From the NCBI RefSeq assembly GCF_013416325.1, contig NZ_JACCGK010000004.1, forward strand, positions 62,001 through 126,000: a stretch of 64,000 bases of DNA, written 5' to 3'. Position 1 is the first letter of the stretch. Every line of letters begins with the position of its first letter. This DNA comes from Vreelandella sedimenti. Lineage in GTDB: Bacteria > Pseudomonadota > Gammaproteobacteria > Pseudomonadales > Halomonadaceae. Below are positions 31,824 to 40,266 of the stretch, one piece after another. Below the pieces are notes generated by a model, which was not told the DNA's origin, searched no databases, and saw only the letters and a program-made list of their open reading frames with translations. A program made the translations under genes and the position numbers.

Positions 31824-32647
31824 GAGGAAGACTCCTTGGTGGCAACGAACCGGCGAATGACGGGCAGTTGGCGTAACAGGGCCCGGTCAACAGCGCCTGG
31901 CCATAGCGTATTGAGGCGGGTAAAAAAGCGTTCCGGCAGCCCGATCTGCAACTCCTCGCGCTGCTTTTCCACGGCGCTGATAATAGCCAGGGCGACGGCG
32001 TCAGGAGAGTCGACGGTATTGCCCAGCGCTGCATTGAGCGCCTCGGTTTGCGGTGAGTTCATGGCAGTGCGGGTTGCCCTGGGGGCGACATACATGACGC
32101 GCACGCGGGTATCGGCCAGCTCACGGCGCAACGCCTGGCTAAAACCGCGCAGCGCGAACTTGGTCGCGCAGTAGGTTACCTGGCCTGGATAACCCAGTCG
32201 CCCAAGGGTCGAGCCAATGGTGATAATCGTCGCCTGGGAACAGGCCATCAGTTGAGGAAGCAACGCGCGAGTCAACTGCAGCGTGGCAGTCAGGTTAATC
32301 GCTACCAGTTGTTCGATATCACTGTCGCTGGTGGAATCGAAGAAGCCCTGCTGATTGCTGCCGGCGGCATTAATCAGCATATTGCAGCCCGCTATCCGGG
32401 CTGCATCGATCAGGCGACTACGGTCGTCTGCGTTGGTCAAATCGGCGCTAACGGCCGTGATACGGTCGGGAAAACGGTCGGCCAGAGTGACCAGCACCTC
32501 TTGCTTCCGCCCACTGACCAGCAACTGCGCGCCGCGTTGGGCTAAGGCTTCAGCAAGAGCATAACCGATGCCGCCGCTGGCGCCGGTGATCAGTACTCGC
32601 TGTTCCGCCCACCCGCCAGGAAAAACTCGCTTGCTAGGCCAGTGCAT
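31820..32647 (-). CDS. Short-chain dehydrogenase/reductase
   Basis: NAD(P)-dependent oxidoreductase of 275 residues. The cofactor motif TGASGGIG is at 21-28. The catalytic Ser, Tyr and Lys are about S146, Y159 and K163 (YCATK). The ATG at 32647 has GAGGAAC upstream and overlaps the previous gene by 14 bases. The longer frame to 32668 lacks a ribosome site. A C-terminal extension after the Rossmann fold (about 50 residues with GLPERFFTRLNTLWPG) is similar to that of membrane-associated SDRs acting on lipids. It is a likely reduction or oxidation step of the operon's unknown pathway. Confidence 0.9.
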   Translation of the reverse strand: MHWPSKRVFPGGWAEQRVLITGASGGIGYALAEALAQRGAQLLVSGRKQEVLVTLADRFPDRITAVSADLTNADDRSRLIDAARIAGCNMLINAAGSNQQGFFDSTSDSDIEQLVAINLTATLQLTRALLPQLMACSQATIITIGSTLGRLGYPGQVTYCATKFALRGFSQALRRELADTRVRVMYVAPRATRTAMNSPQTEALNAALGNTVDSPDAVALAIISAVEKQREELQIGLPERFFTRLNTLWPGAVDRALLRQLPVIRRFVATKESSS

Positions 32648-33326
32648 GGCTAAGTTCCTCCACCGCACTGCGGCCTGAGCAATGCGCTTCTATACCTCTA
32701 AACATCGCGCCATACAGGTGATAGAACATGTTGGCGCTATCAATTACCACGGCGAGATCATCATCTCCTAGCTGATTTATCTGCTCTTCAAAAAAGGCCA
32801 GATGACCAATATCCAGGCTGCCGTGGGAGGTAAGGTAGCGCACGGCGCTGTTAGGCAGCGACAGGCTGGCCTGGAGGTGCTCGGCGGCCTGGGTGGCAAG
32901 TGCTGTGCTGGTGCCTTCCAGTACCTGTACCATGCCGAAGAACGCCACCGGATTGCCGTGCTCGACTGCGTCACGAATCCAGGCTACCATCAATCGCGTG
33001 GCCGGGTCTGGCGTGGCAACGGCTACGGCCTCAGCATCACCGCCCGCAGCGCGGATATCGTCCAGAATCCACTGCTCGTGGCCGTGCTCCTCTTCGATGT
33101 ACTCCACCAGCGCGGTGCGCAGCCAGTCGAGTCGGTCGGGTAGCCGTGCGCCGCAGGCCATCATTAGCGGCACAGTAAAACGGACGTGATGATAGGCCTG
33201 GCCGAGAAAAGCAAGATACTCCTCCAGAGTGACACGGCCCGACAAGGCACGGTTGACGATGGGTGTCGTCAGGAGCCAGGTGCGTGCTCCCTGGGTAGCG
33301 TCTTGCAGCTGTTGGTAAGCGGTCAT
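32634..33326 (-). CDS. Heme-oxygenase-like diiron oxidase / TenA-like protein
   Basis: Helical protein of 230 residues. The ligand pattern of heme-oxygenase-like diiron oxidases (HDOs such as UndA) is visible: E78xxH81 in YIEEEHGHEQW, E137 in MVQVLEG, and D172xxH175 in SLDIGHLAFFEE. Classical TenA thiaminases lack these pairs and use a cysteine. Family members oxidise fatty acids or amino-acid-derived chains. It starts at an ATGA overlap with the ligase stop and ends inside the SDR start. Substrate and reaction are inferred only to be oxidative chemistry on an activated acyl or amide compound. Confidence 0.75.
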   Translation of the reverse strand: MTAYQQLQDATQGARTWLLTTPIVNRALSGRVTLEEYLAFLGQAYHHVRFTVPLMMACGARLPDRLDWLRTALVEYIEEEHGHEQWILDDIRAAGGDAEAVAVATPDPATRLMVAWIRDAVEHGNPVAFFGMVQVLEGTSTALATQAAEHLQASLSLPNSAVRYLTSHGSLDIGHLAFFEEQINQLGDDDLAVVIDSANMFYHLYGAMFRGIEAHCSGRSAVEELSHALA

Positions 33327-34783
33327 GATAGTGCTCCTTCTTGTGAGTGAGTCGACGCGGCCGTTAGCCAGTGGCCATAAGCAGCTAGCAAGGTCTCGCG
33401 ACGCAGGCGGCCATTGGCTGTAACTTGCTGGTTATTGGGGGTAAAGGGAGACACACGCTGCCACTCATGTACCTGGGCGTAGTCGGGCAGCGTGAGGTTT
33501 ACTGCCTGGATGGCAGCGTCGATCTGGGTATCGGTCAGCTGGGCCGCGGCGGGTACGATCAGCGCCCGGTTAGCAGGCAGGGCCTCGCCGTATACCATGG
33601 CCTGGGCAATGGCAGGCTGGGTGCAGAGCTCGCCCTCTACCCACTGGGGATTGACGTTTCGGCCATAGGCCGTAATGAACACTTCCCGCTGACGACCATT
33701 GAGGATGATGGTATCGCCCTGCCACTGGCCGGTATCTCCGGTGGCGTGCCAATCGCCGCTGGGAGGCTCACCGAGATAGCCCAACATCAGGGCACCACTC
33801 ACGTGTAGCTGGCCGTCTTGATCAATACGTACCTGGGCATGGGGCAGTGGTCGGCCAACGCCGCAGACTGGCTCTCCGGGACGATTAAGGCACACCACCG
33901 AGGAGCACTCCGACAAACCGTAGCCTTCAAACACCGGCCAACCGCCACCCTGGGCACGGGTGAGCAGGGTGGTGGCTACCGGTGCCCCGCCCACCGCGAC
34001 AAAGCGCAGGCTATGAGGGGAGGTCGGAGCATGGCTAACCAATGCCTGCAGCAACTGTGGCACCAGAATCATGCTGTGCGGCCGGTAGCGGGCGATAGAT
34101 TCCAGGGCGAGAGGAGCGCTGAAACTGCTGGCGCCCTGCCAGCCCAGCATGGTCAAGCTGGGCAGCACGCTGCACGCACCTAACCACAGTGGTAGATAGA
34201 GCCCGCCGATGTTTTCCAGCAGGGTCGCGAGCGGCAGCATGGCCAGGTGGCGGCGTATGGCGAGCGGTTCGACCACCGCCGCCAAGCTCTCGGTTACAGT
34301 TAGCAGCGCAGCATTATCCAGGCACACACCCCTGGGGGAGCCGCTGGTACCGGAAGTAAATGTGATCCGCGTGGTGCCCGTAGGTAACTCGGGTGGCAGT
34401 TCGATCTGGCGCTGTGTGATAACCGCATCACCGATGGTCTGAAAGCCGTAGGCCTCGCCACCGTGGCCAATCCAACTGTCCAGTCCTGCCTGCTCAACGA
34501 TATGGCGGCGCTGCCGATCGCTGAAGAAGTCAGGAATAGGCACCGCGACACACACTTCCATCATCAGGGCCAGGTCCCATAGGGCCCACTCCAGCCCATT
34601 ATCCAGCGCCAGTGCAACGCGTCGTGCGCCAGCCGTGCGTAGCCGTTGGCGTCGCTGAGCGATGTGTTGAATGACCGCGGTATACGAGAGACGCTGTTCG
34701 CCATCGCTAAGTGCGGTACGCTGGGGAGCATGGTTGGCGTGGTGGTCGAGGCGTGCCATCAGCGCATTAGGCAAGTCGTGCAT
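33323..34783 (-). CDS. AMP-dependent acyl ligase/synthetase
   Basis: ANL-superfamily enzyme of 486 residues, which activates a carboxylate with ATP. The P-loop A3 motif is TFTSGTSGSPRG, A5 is YGLSECS, and A7/A8 are HATGDTG and NGRQREVFITAYGRNVNPQWVE. In the final A10 motif the catalytic lysine of xxGK is replaced by arginine (TANGRLRR, R459), which is unusual and may weaken adenylation or mark a family trait. No carrier protein is encoded nearby. The ATG at 34783 follows GAGGTG and overlaps the hemolysin-family gene by 17 bases. Confidence 0.88.
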   Translation of the reverse strand: MHDLPNALMARLDHHANHAPQRTALSDGEQRLSYTAVIQHIAQRRQRLRTAGARRVALALDNGLEWALWDLALMMEVCVAVPIPDFFSDRQRRHIVEQAGLDSWIGHGGEAYGFQTIGDAVITQRQIELPPELPTGTTRITFTSGTSGSPRGVCLDNAALLTVTESLAAVVEPLAIRRHLAMLPLATLLENIGGLYLPLWLGACSVLPSLTMLGWQGASSFSAPLALESIARYRPHSMILVPQLLQALVSHAPTSPHSLRFVAVGGAPVATTLLTRAQGGGWPVFEGYGLSECSSVVCLNRPGEPVCGVGRPLPHAQVRIDQDGQLHVSGALMLGYLGEPPSGDWHATGDTGQWQGDTIILNGRQREVFITAYGRNVNPQWVEGELCTQPAIAQAMVYGEALPANRALIVPAAAQLTDTQIDAAIQAVNLTLPDYAQVHEWQRVSPFTPNNQQVTANGRLRRETLLAAYGHWLTAASTHSQEGALS

Positions 34784-35408
34784 GCATCACCTCGGCCGCA
34801 CCCATTTCAGCCAGGATGGGCTGCGCTTGAAGCGTCTGCATGGCGCTGCGTAGATCGCCTGCCATGACCCATGGGCGATGCTGGTAATAGCGCCCCCAGA
34901 GATGCGACTCTTCGCCCAGTCGGTTAGGGTCGGCAGGGGTGATAGGCTGTGGGGACAACCCTAGACGGCGCAAGCCGTTGGCAACCTCGGGAGTGGCGGT
35001 AAACAGTAGCCAGGCGATGCCATCAGCCGCCAATTGATGGGCCAGGTAAATAAACAGTTGGCGCTGCAAGCCAGGGCGCAGGCTAGCCAAGTTGCCTATT
35101 TCGGCAATATCCCGGCGGGCAAGTGTCTGCTGAAACCCATGGTTAATAACCTGTTCGGCCTTGCCATCCAGGTAGCGCTCCAGAAAGAGCGGTCCGCTGC
35201 TGGCAAGGCGCAATCCCACTGCCGCTTGCGGCTGTTCCGCTTGCCACAGCCCAAACAGGCGCGGCAGGAAATGCTGGATATGAGCGCTGTGCTGCTGGGC
35301 GAAGCGTTGCTGAATCAGTTGCTGAAGCGCCGCTTGCTCCTGCCAATTAAGGGCCTCGTGCCAATTCAGCCTTGTCCGCGCAGTGGGGAGTGAACGTAGG
35401 CGAGCCAT
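34767..35408 (-). CDS. Thermostable-hemolysin family protein (possible GNAT/LuxI-like acyltransferase)
   Basis: First gene of the seven-gene operon, 213 residues, start ATG 35408 after GGAG. I recognise the pattern of the delta-VPH thermostable hemolysin family of Vibrio: an N-terminal helix, VGLRLASSGPLFLERYLD (about 64-81), IAEIGNLASLRPGLQRQL (about 101-118) and WLLFTATPEVANGLRRLGL (about 133-151). The E103-I-G-N core followed by a helix and a beta strand resembles the GNAT/LuxI acyl-transfer fold. There is no signal peptide or membrane helix, so a secreted haemolysin is unlikely. An acyl-transfer role is inference. Confidence 0.72.
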   Translation of the reverse strand: MARLRSLPTARTRLNWHEALNWQEQAALQQLIQQRFAQQHSAHIQHFLPRLFGLWQAEQPQAAVGLRLASSGPLFLERYLDGKAEQVINHGFQQTLARRDIAEIGNLASLRPGLQRQLFIYLAHQLAADGIAWLLFTATPEVANGLRRLGLSPQPITPADPNRLGEESHLWGRYYQHRPWVMAGDLRSAMQTLQAQPILAEMGAAEVMHARLA

Positions 35409-35451
35409 CGGATAATCTCCATCGTGTTTTCCGACACTCTGGGCGGGATAA

Positions 35452-35468
35452 CTTAACGAAAACTTAAG
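35452..35468. promoter_or_regulatory. PmrA/QseB-like direct-repeat box
   Basis: CTTAAC (35452-35457), five bases, then CTTAAG (35463-35468). This is the half-site-N5-half-site layout with 11-bp period known for PmrA boxes. It lies 44 bases upstream of the hemolysin-family start and 54 bases upstream of the divergent GNAT start. The operon's own response regulator belongs to the QseB/PmrA subgroup, so it is the natural candidate to bind here. Binding is inferred. Confidence 0.65.
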
Positions 35469-35521
35469 CTGGGTAAATATTTATCCCCGGTTTGACCGAG
35501 CAATGGACAGGTAACGCATCG

Positions 35522-36469
35522 ATGACCTCCGCGCAGGTAACGCCTCTTCAGACCGTGCAGTGCCCACCCTCCCGGCGGCGCGAGGCACTGCTGCAGTTGG
35601 CTGCTGCTCATGACCCTGAACAGCAAGCGGCACTGAGCGCGGCTGTGAAGGCAATGTACAATCAGCCAGATGCCCAGTGGGATGGGCTATGGATAACTAT
35701 TAAGGCAGGCCAGTTAATGAGCGCCATCTGGGTACAACCGCTGCCCATGAATATGGCGCAGCTATGGTTACCCAAGCAATTGCCCAGCGAGCAGGGTGTG
35801 CATACTAGCGCGCTATTGCGTGCGGCCAATGCATGGGTAAAAGCCCACAATATTCGCTTGTGCCACTTAGAGCTGTCACCCCAGGCGCCCGTATCAGAAG
35901 CACTGTTACGTGAGCATGGCATGCAGCGTTTGGCTTGCTTGGAGCATTTAACCGGCAGTAGCCGCTACCGCTTAGCGATGAATGAAACGCTGCCGCTTTT
36001 ACTGCAGCCGCTTTGCGAGTTTTCTTTGGCGGAACAGCTGAGCCTGCTGGCCGCAGTGGGGCAAGATTCGCTGGATAGCCGACCCTTGCGCGACGTACTC
36101 TCAGTGGAAGAGTTATTGAATGGGTTTTATCAGCAGGACCCCCAAGCGCCACAGCACTGGTACGCTGTGGGCTATCACGAAGCCGTGGTGGGTGTGCTAT
36201 TGCTTGCGCCGCGCCCTGCGCTAGGCCGCTGGGAGCTAATGTTAATGGGAATAACACCGAATTGGCGTGGTAAAGGCTTGGGGCGCTCGTTGTTAAATAA
36301 AGGCCTCGAGCTTGCCCAACAGGCTGGCGTGCAGGAGGTCATGCTGGCGGTAGATGATGTCAATTTACCGGCTAAACGGCTTTACCAGCAGGCGGGTTTC
36401 ATACGCTATGCGCAGCAACGTTTATTCGCCTGGAAAGGCAGTGGTGAGAGGAAGGGTTTGCCAAATTAA
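35522..36469 (+). CDS. Two-lobed GNAT-family N-acetyltransferase
   Basis: About 315 residues. The C-terminal half is a standard GNAT domain: MGITPNWRGKGLGRSLL is the acetyl-CoA-binding motif A, followed by LAVDDVNLPAKRLYQQAGF. The N-terminal half looks like a degenerate second GNAT lobe (ALLRAANAWVKAHNIRLCHLEL and the LREHGM stretch). The ATG at 35522 is preferred over a TTG at 35492, although its AGG ribosome site at about 35508 is rather distant. It diverges from the hemolysin-family operon and shares its regulatory gap. The acceptor is unknown. Confidence 0.82.
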   Translation: MTSAQVTPLQTVQCPPSRRREALLQLAAAHDPEQQAALSAAVKAMYNQPDAQWDGLWITIKAGQLMSAIWVQPLPMNMAQLWLPKQLPSEQGVHTSALLRAANAWVKAHNIRLCHLELSPQAPVSEALLREHGMQRLACLEHLTGSSRYRLAMNETLPLLLQPLCEFSLAEQLSLLAAVGQDSLDSRPLRDVLSVEELLNGFYQQDPQAPQHWYAVGYHEAVVGVLLLAPRPALGRWELMLMGITPNWRGKGLGRSLLNKGLELAQQAGVQEVMLAVDDVNLPAKRLYQQAGFIRYAQQRLFAWKGSGERKGLPN

Positions 36470-36653
36470 GCTGCCAATAGTCGTCAACGGTTGAATAGGC
36501 GCTCTTAGTAGCATTTTCTTGCGCTTTGCGTTGCCGTTATACTAGTCCTATATGCACGTCTTGGCGTCTCAGCTGCGCACCGTCAATATTGGCGCTGCCA
36601 CGCACAGGGGTTGAGGATAAAAGTTTGATGACAATACTCAAGAGGTGGTGAGA

Positions 36654-37484
36654 GTGAAAGCTAAGCTGATCATGAGCGGGCTGGCGGCCCTCGGCTTCAT
36701 GGCGGGCACATCCAGTGTTTATGCCCAAGATGACGCCGCACGTGATGCGATTGCCGAGCGTTTGGCGCCGGTGGGTCAACTCTGTTTACAAGGCCAAGAC
36801 TGTGGTACCGCAGCGGCACCTCCTAGCGATAGCAGCAGTGGCGGTGATGTCGATGGCGAGGGCATCTATGGCAATGTGTGTAGCGCTTGTCACGAATCGG
36901 GTGCTGCAGGCGCACCTATCCGTGGCGATGAAGAGGCTTGGGCTGAACGTACCGAACAAGGTTTCGCCACGCTGCTAGAACACTCGATTAACGGTATTGG
37001 TGCTATGCCTGCTCGCGGTGGCAACCCCAACCTTTCTGATGCGGAGATGGAAGCGGCGACTGCCTATATGGTCGAGCCCGTTATGGACGTGCCTGAATTA
37101 GGCGGTGGCGACGAAGCTGCATCCGAAGAGGAAGCTGCGGAAGGTGAAGAAGCGGCAACTGAAGAAGAGATGGCTGCTAATGACGATGCAGCAAGTGAGG
37201 AAGACGCGGCCGCATCTGAAGAAGCGAGCGGCGGTAGCGATTTAGACGGTGAAGCCCTCTACGCAAGCTCTGGCTGTGTGGCATGTCACGATAACGGCGT
37301 TGCTGGCGCACCGACCACAGGCGATTCAGAAGCTTGGGCGGCGCGTTTAGAGAAGGGGGCTGATGAGCTCTACGCCAGCGCCATTAACGGTATCGGCGCT
37401 ATGCCAGCCAAAGGCGGCAACCCCAACCTTTCCGATGAAGAAGTGATGGCCGTTGTCGATTATTTAATGGCTGAAGCCCAGTAA
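36654..37484 (+). CDS. Exported diheme cytochrome c (c5-like tandem domains)
   Basis: Periplasmic electron carrier of about 276 residues with a signal peptide ending near VYAQD. There are two c-type haem sites, CSACH in the first domain and CVACH in the second. Both domains carry the near-identical segment INGIGAMPAxGGNPNLSD, showing a recent internal duplication. They are joined by a roughly 50-residue linker made almost only of Glu, Ala, Asp and Ser. GTG 36654 is preferred, eight bases after GAGG. GTG codons at 36645 and 36648 are also in frame. Length and tandem layout fit cytochrome c5/c4-type partners of terminal oxidases. Confidence 0.9.
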   Translation: MKAKLIMSGLAALGFMAGTSSVYAQDDAARDAIAERLAPVGQLCLQGQDCGTAAAPPSDSSSGGDVDGEGIYGNVCSACHESGAAGAPIRGDEEAWAERTEQGFATLLEHSINGIGAMPARGGNPNLSDAEMEAATAYMVEPVMDVPELGGGDEAASEEEAAEGEEAATEEEMAANDDAASEEDAAASEEASGGSDLDGEALYASSGCVACHDNGVAGAPTTGDSEAWAARLEKGADELYASAINGIGAMPAKGGNPNLSDEEVMAVVDYLMAEAQ

Positions 37485-37514
37485 AGTAAGCAGCAATGAT
37501 TTAGCTTGGTAAAT

Positions 37515-37550
37515 TTATCCACAGGGTGTTTGAATCGCCGCCCTGTGGAT
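37515..37550. terminator. Convergent terminator hairpin containing a DnaA-box sequence
   Basis: 10-bp perfect stem ATCCACAGGG (37517-37526) with CCCTGTGGAT (37541-37550) and a 14-base loop, then ATTCTTTATT. It sits between the convergent cytochrome c and rep genes and can serve both. The left arm includes an exact TTATCCACA (37515-37523). Confidence 0.65.
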
Positions 37551-37591
37551 ATTCTTTATTTAAAAGCCCTAGTTTTATAACTCCCGCTTTA

Positions 37592-39661
37592 TCACCCCAG
37601 CAGCGAACGCAGCCCGGCAATAGCGTCTTTGCCACGGGCCTGTTTCTTATCCGGATCCTCTTTATCGGCACGACCTTCCCACTCCAAATCCTCCCCGGGC
37701 AGCTCGTCTAAAAAGCGGCTAGGCGCACAATCCATCAGTTCACCGTAGGCTTTGCGCTGGCGGGCAAGTGTCAACGTTAGCGTGCGCCGCGCCCGGGTAA
37801 TGCCCACATAGGCCAGCCGCCGCTCCTCCTCCACGGTGCCTACTTCGATGGCGTTGCGGTGGGGTAGCAGATCCTCCTCTAAGCCCATTAAATAGACGTG
37901 GGGGAATTCCAGGCCTTTAGAAGCGTGCATGGTGAGTAGCTGCACTCTATCCGAGTCATCCTCTTCCGCCTGCTGCTCCAGAATATCGCGCAGTACCAAA
38001 CGTGAAATAGCCGCTTCTACGCCGTCGGTTTCGGTCTCGGTGGAATCGGTATCGTCCTCTGGGTCGCGGTTGAGTGATTTTTCCAACTGGTCGATTAGAA
38101 TCCACACGTTGGCCATGCGGCGTTCGGCGACGGTGGGCGCGCTGGCGTTTTGATATAGCCAGGCTTCGTAATCCATATCTCGCAGCATGTCGCGAATGGC
38201 GGCAATGGCATCGCCTTGATCCATGCGCTTGCGCACGCCGTCGATAAAGTAGGTAAAGCGCGACAGCCGCTCCACTGCTCGGGTCGGCAATACTTGCTCC
38301 AACCCAAGCTCATGGCAGGCGGCGAACAACGAAATTGAGCGCTCCGTCGCGTAGTTGGCGAGTTTCTCTACCGTGCCTGGGCCTACTTCGCGGCGCGGTA
38401 CGTTCACGATGCGTAAAAAGGCGTTATCGTCGGCGGGATTAATCAACAGGCGCAGGTAAGCCATGGTGTCTTTAATCTCGTTGCGCGAGAAAAACGACGT
38501 ACCACCGGAGAGCTTGTAAGGAATTTGGTAGTGCTGGAGTTTAAGCTCTAACAAGCGGGCCTGGAAATTCCCCCGATAAAGCACCGCAAAGTCCCGCCAC
38601 TCGGCCTTTTCCTTGATACGCCGGGTGAGCATTTCGCTGGCGACCCGCTCAGACTCCGCCTCTTCATGGCGATTCACGATTACTCGAATAGGTGCGCCGT
38701 CGCCCATATCGGACCATAGCGTCTTCTCGTAAACGTGGGGGTTATTGGCGATCAGTGTGTTGGCGGCGCGCAGTATCGTGGCGGTAGAGCGGTAGTTTTG
38801 CTCCAATTTGATCACTTTCAGACGCGGGAAATCTTCACCCAGGGTAATCAGGTTTTCAGGGCGTGCGCCGCGCCAGGCGTAGATCGACTGATCATCATCA
38901 CCCACCACGGTGAACGTGGAGCGCTCCGCCATGAGCAGTTTCACCAGCAGGTACTGGGAGACGTTGGTGTCCTGGTACTCATCGACCAGCATGTAGTGGA
39001 TTTTGCGCCGCCAACGCTCCAGCGCTTCAGGGTCACGTTGCAGTAGTACCACCGGCAGCAGAATCAGATCGTCAAAATCGACCGCGTTGTAGGCTTTAAG
39101 GTGGCGTACGTAAGCTTCGTATACTCGGGCGGCAAACTGTTCATCGTCATCAGCCGCAAACGAGAGCGCATCGCTGGGCAGAACCAAGTCGTTCTTCCAG
39201 GTGGAAATTTTGCTCTGCACGGCATTGATCTGCTCGGCGTCCACCTGAGCATCTTTATTCATCAAATCGCGCAGCAGTGCTTTGGCGTCTTCCGGGTCAA
39301 ATAGCGAAAAGCCCGGTTTATAGCCCAGGGTTTTAAGCTCACCACGGATAATATTCAGCCCCAGGGTGTGAAAGGTAGAGACCGTCAGCCCGTGGCCCTC
39401 TTTGCCGTGGAGCATCTGGCCCACACGCTCTTTCATCTCTCGGGCGGCTTTATTGGTAAAGGTCACCGCGGCGATCCTGCGCGCGCTCATCCCACACTCT
39501 TGCACCAAATAGGCAATTTTAGTGGTGATAACGCTGGTTTTACCGGAACCTGCACCCGCCAACACCAGGCAAGGGCCATCAATGTAGCGCACGGCTTCCT
39601 GCTGGCGCGGGTTTAGCCCTTTGATGCGGCTAAGAATGCTCTTGGGCGTTGCAGGCGTCAT
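37592..39661 (-). CDS. rep: ATP-dependent DNA helicase Rep
   Basis: Superfamily 1 3'-5' helicase that clears proteins ahead of replication forks. It has 689 residues. Motif I is AGAGSGKT, Ia is [16 protein letters not shown] is [12 protein letters not shown] is [16 protein letters not shown] is LEQNYRST, V is [17 protein letters not shown] and VI is [14 protein letters not shown]. The length and [12 protein letters not shown] favour Rep over UvrD. An acidic insert [15 protein letters not shown] lies before motif V. It is divergent from trmL. Confidence 0.95.
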   Translation of the reverse strand: MTPATPKSILSRIKGLNPRQQEAVRYIDGPCLVLAGAGSGKTSVITTKIAYLVQECGMSARRIAAVTFTNKAAREMKERVGQMLHGKEGHGLTVSTFHTLGLNIIRGELKTLGYKPGFSLFDPEDAKALLRDLMNKDAQVDAEQINAVQSKISTWKNDLVLPSDALSFAADDDEQFAARVYEAYVRHLKAYNAVDFDDLILLPVVLLQRDPEALERWRRKIHYMLVDEYQDTNVSQYLLVKLLMAERSTFTVVGDDDQSIYAWRGARPENLITLGEDFPRLKVIKLEQNYRSTATILRAANTLIANNPHVYEKTLWSDMGDGAPIRVIVNRHEEAESERVASEMLTRRIKEKAEWRDFAVLYRGNFQARLLELKLQHYQIPYKLSGGTSFFSRNEIKDTMAYLRLLINPADDNAFLRIVNVPRREVGPGTVEKLANYATERSISLFAACHELGLEQVLPTRAVERLSRFTYFIDGVRKRMDQGDAIAAIRDMLRDMDYEAWLYQNASAPTVAERRMANVWILIDQLEKSLNRDPEDDTDSTETETDGVEAAISRLVLRDILEQQAEEDDSDRVQLLTMHASKGLEFPHVYLMGLEEDLLPHRNAIEVGTVEEERRLAYVGITRARRTLTLTLARQRKAYGELMDCAPSRFLDELPGEDLEWEGRADKEDPDKKQARGKDAIAGLRSLLG

Positions 39662-39693
39662 GGCGTCGGTCGTCCTCTACGAGAGTTGCAGGC

Positions 39694-39753
39694 GGTTTCA
39701 AGTACAGTTTCGATTACGATTTCAAGTACGGTTTCAAGTACGGTTTCAAGTAC
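39694..39753. repeat. Five-copy 12-bp tandem repeat
   Basis: Units GGTTTCAAGTAC (39694), AGTTTCGATTAC (39706), GATTTCAAGTAC (39718), GGTTTCAAGTAC (39730) and GGTTTCAAGTAC (39742) follow without gaps. The array lies in the divergent gap between rep and trmL, ending 43 bases before the trmL start. In one frame it would encode FKYG-like repeats upstream of trmL, but no ribosome site supports such an extension. Confidence 0.93.
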
Positions 39754-39795
39754 AATCGTCCGCTTGGCGAATGCATAATAAACAGGCAGGTGGAG

Positions 39796-40266
39796 ATGTT
39801 TGAAGTAGCGCTTTTTGAACCGCGTATGGCGCCCAATACTGGCAATATCATGCGCTTGGTGGCCAACAATGGCTGCCGATTACACCTGATTGAGCCGCTT
39901 GGCTTCGACCTAGAAGAGAAAAAGCTGCGTCGCGCCGGGCTGGATTACCGCGACCTCGACAACGTCACTCGTCACGCCGATTTTAGCGCCTTTCAGCAAA
40001 CCATGCAGGGGCGGCGCATCTGGGCGATCACTACCAAAGGCACGCGCATCTACAGCGATGCGGACTTTGCCCCAGGCGATGTACTGCTGTTTGGCTCTGA
40101 AACCGCTGGGCTCTCACCCCAGGTGCATGAAGCGCTAACTTCGGAGCATAAATTGCGCCTGCCCATGCAGCCCAACAACCGTAGCCTGAATCTTTCCAAC
40201 GCCGTGGCTATTGTGAGCTACGAAGCGTGGCGCCAGCAAGGGTTCGCTGGCGCGCTGCAAGTCTAA
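39796..40266 (+). CDS. trmL: tRNA (cytidine(34)-2'-O)-methyltransferase TrmL
   Basis: SPOUT-class methyltransferase that modifies the wobble base of tRNA-Leu isoacceptors. It has 156 residues. The start ATG 39796 follows AGGTGGAG and gives the family beginning [23 protein letters not shown]-binding knot motifs are [10 protein letters not shown] and [20 protein letters not shown]. The longer frame back to 39649 runs through a tandem repeat and is rejected. Confidence 0.95.
   Translation: MFEVALFEPRMAPNTGNIMRLVANNGCRLHLIEPLGFDLEEKKLRRAGLDYRDLDNVTRHADFSAFQQTMQGRRIWAITTKGTRIYSDADFAPGDVLLFGSETAGLSPQVHEALTSEHKLRLPMQPNNRSLNLSNAVAIVSYEAWRQQGFAGALQV

Noticed and set aside
34767..35408. Secreted pore-forming haemolysin
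   Set aside because: No signal peptide or amphipathic pore segment was seen. The operon context is enzymatic.
39649..39795. N-terminal extension of trmL encoding FKYG repeats
   Set aside because: The true start at 39796 has a good ribosome site and gives the standard TrmL beginning. The extension only reads through the tandem DNA repeat.
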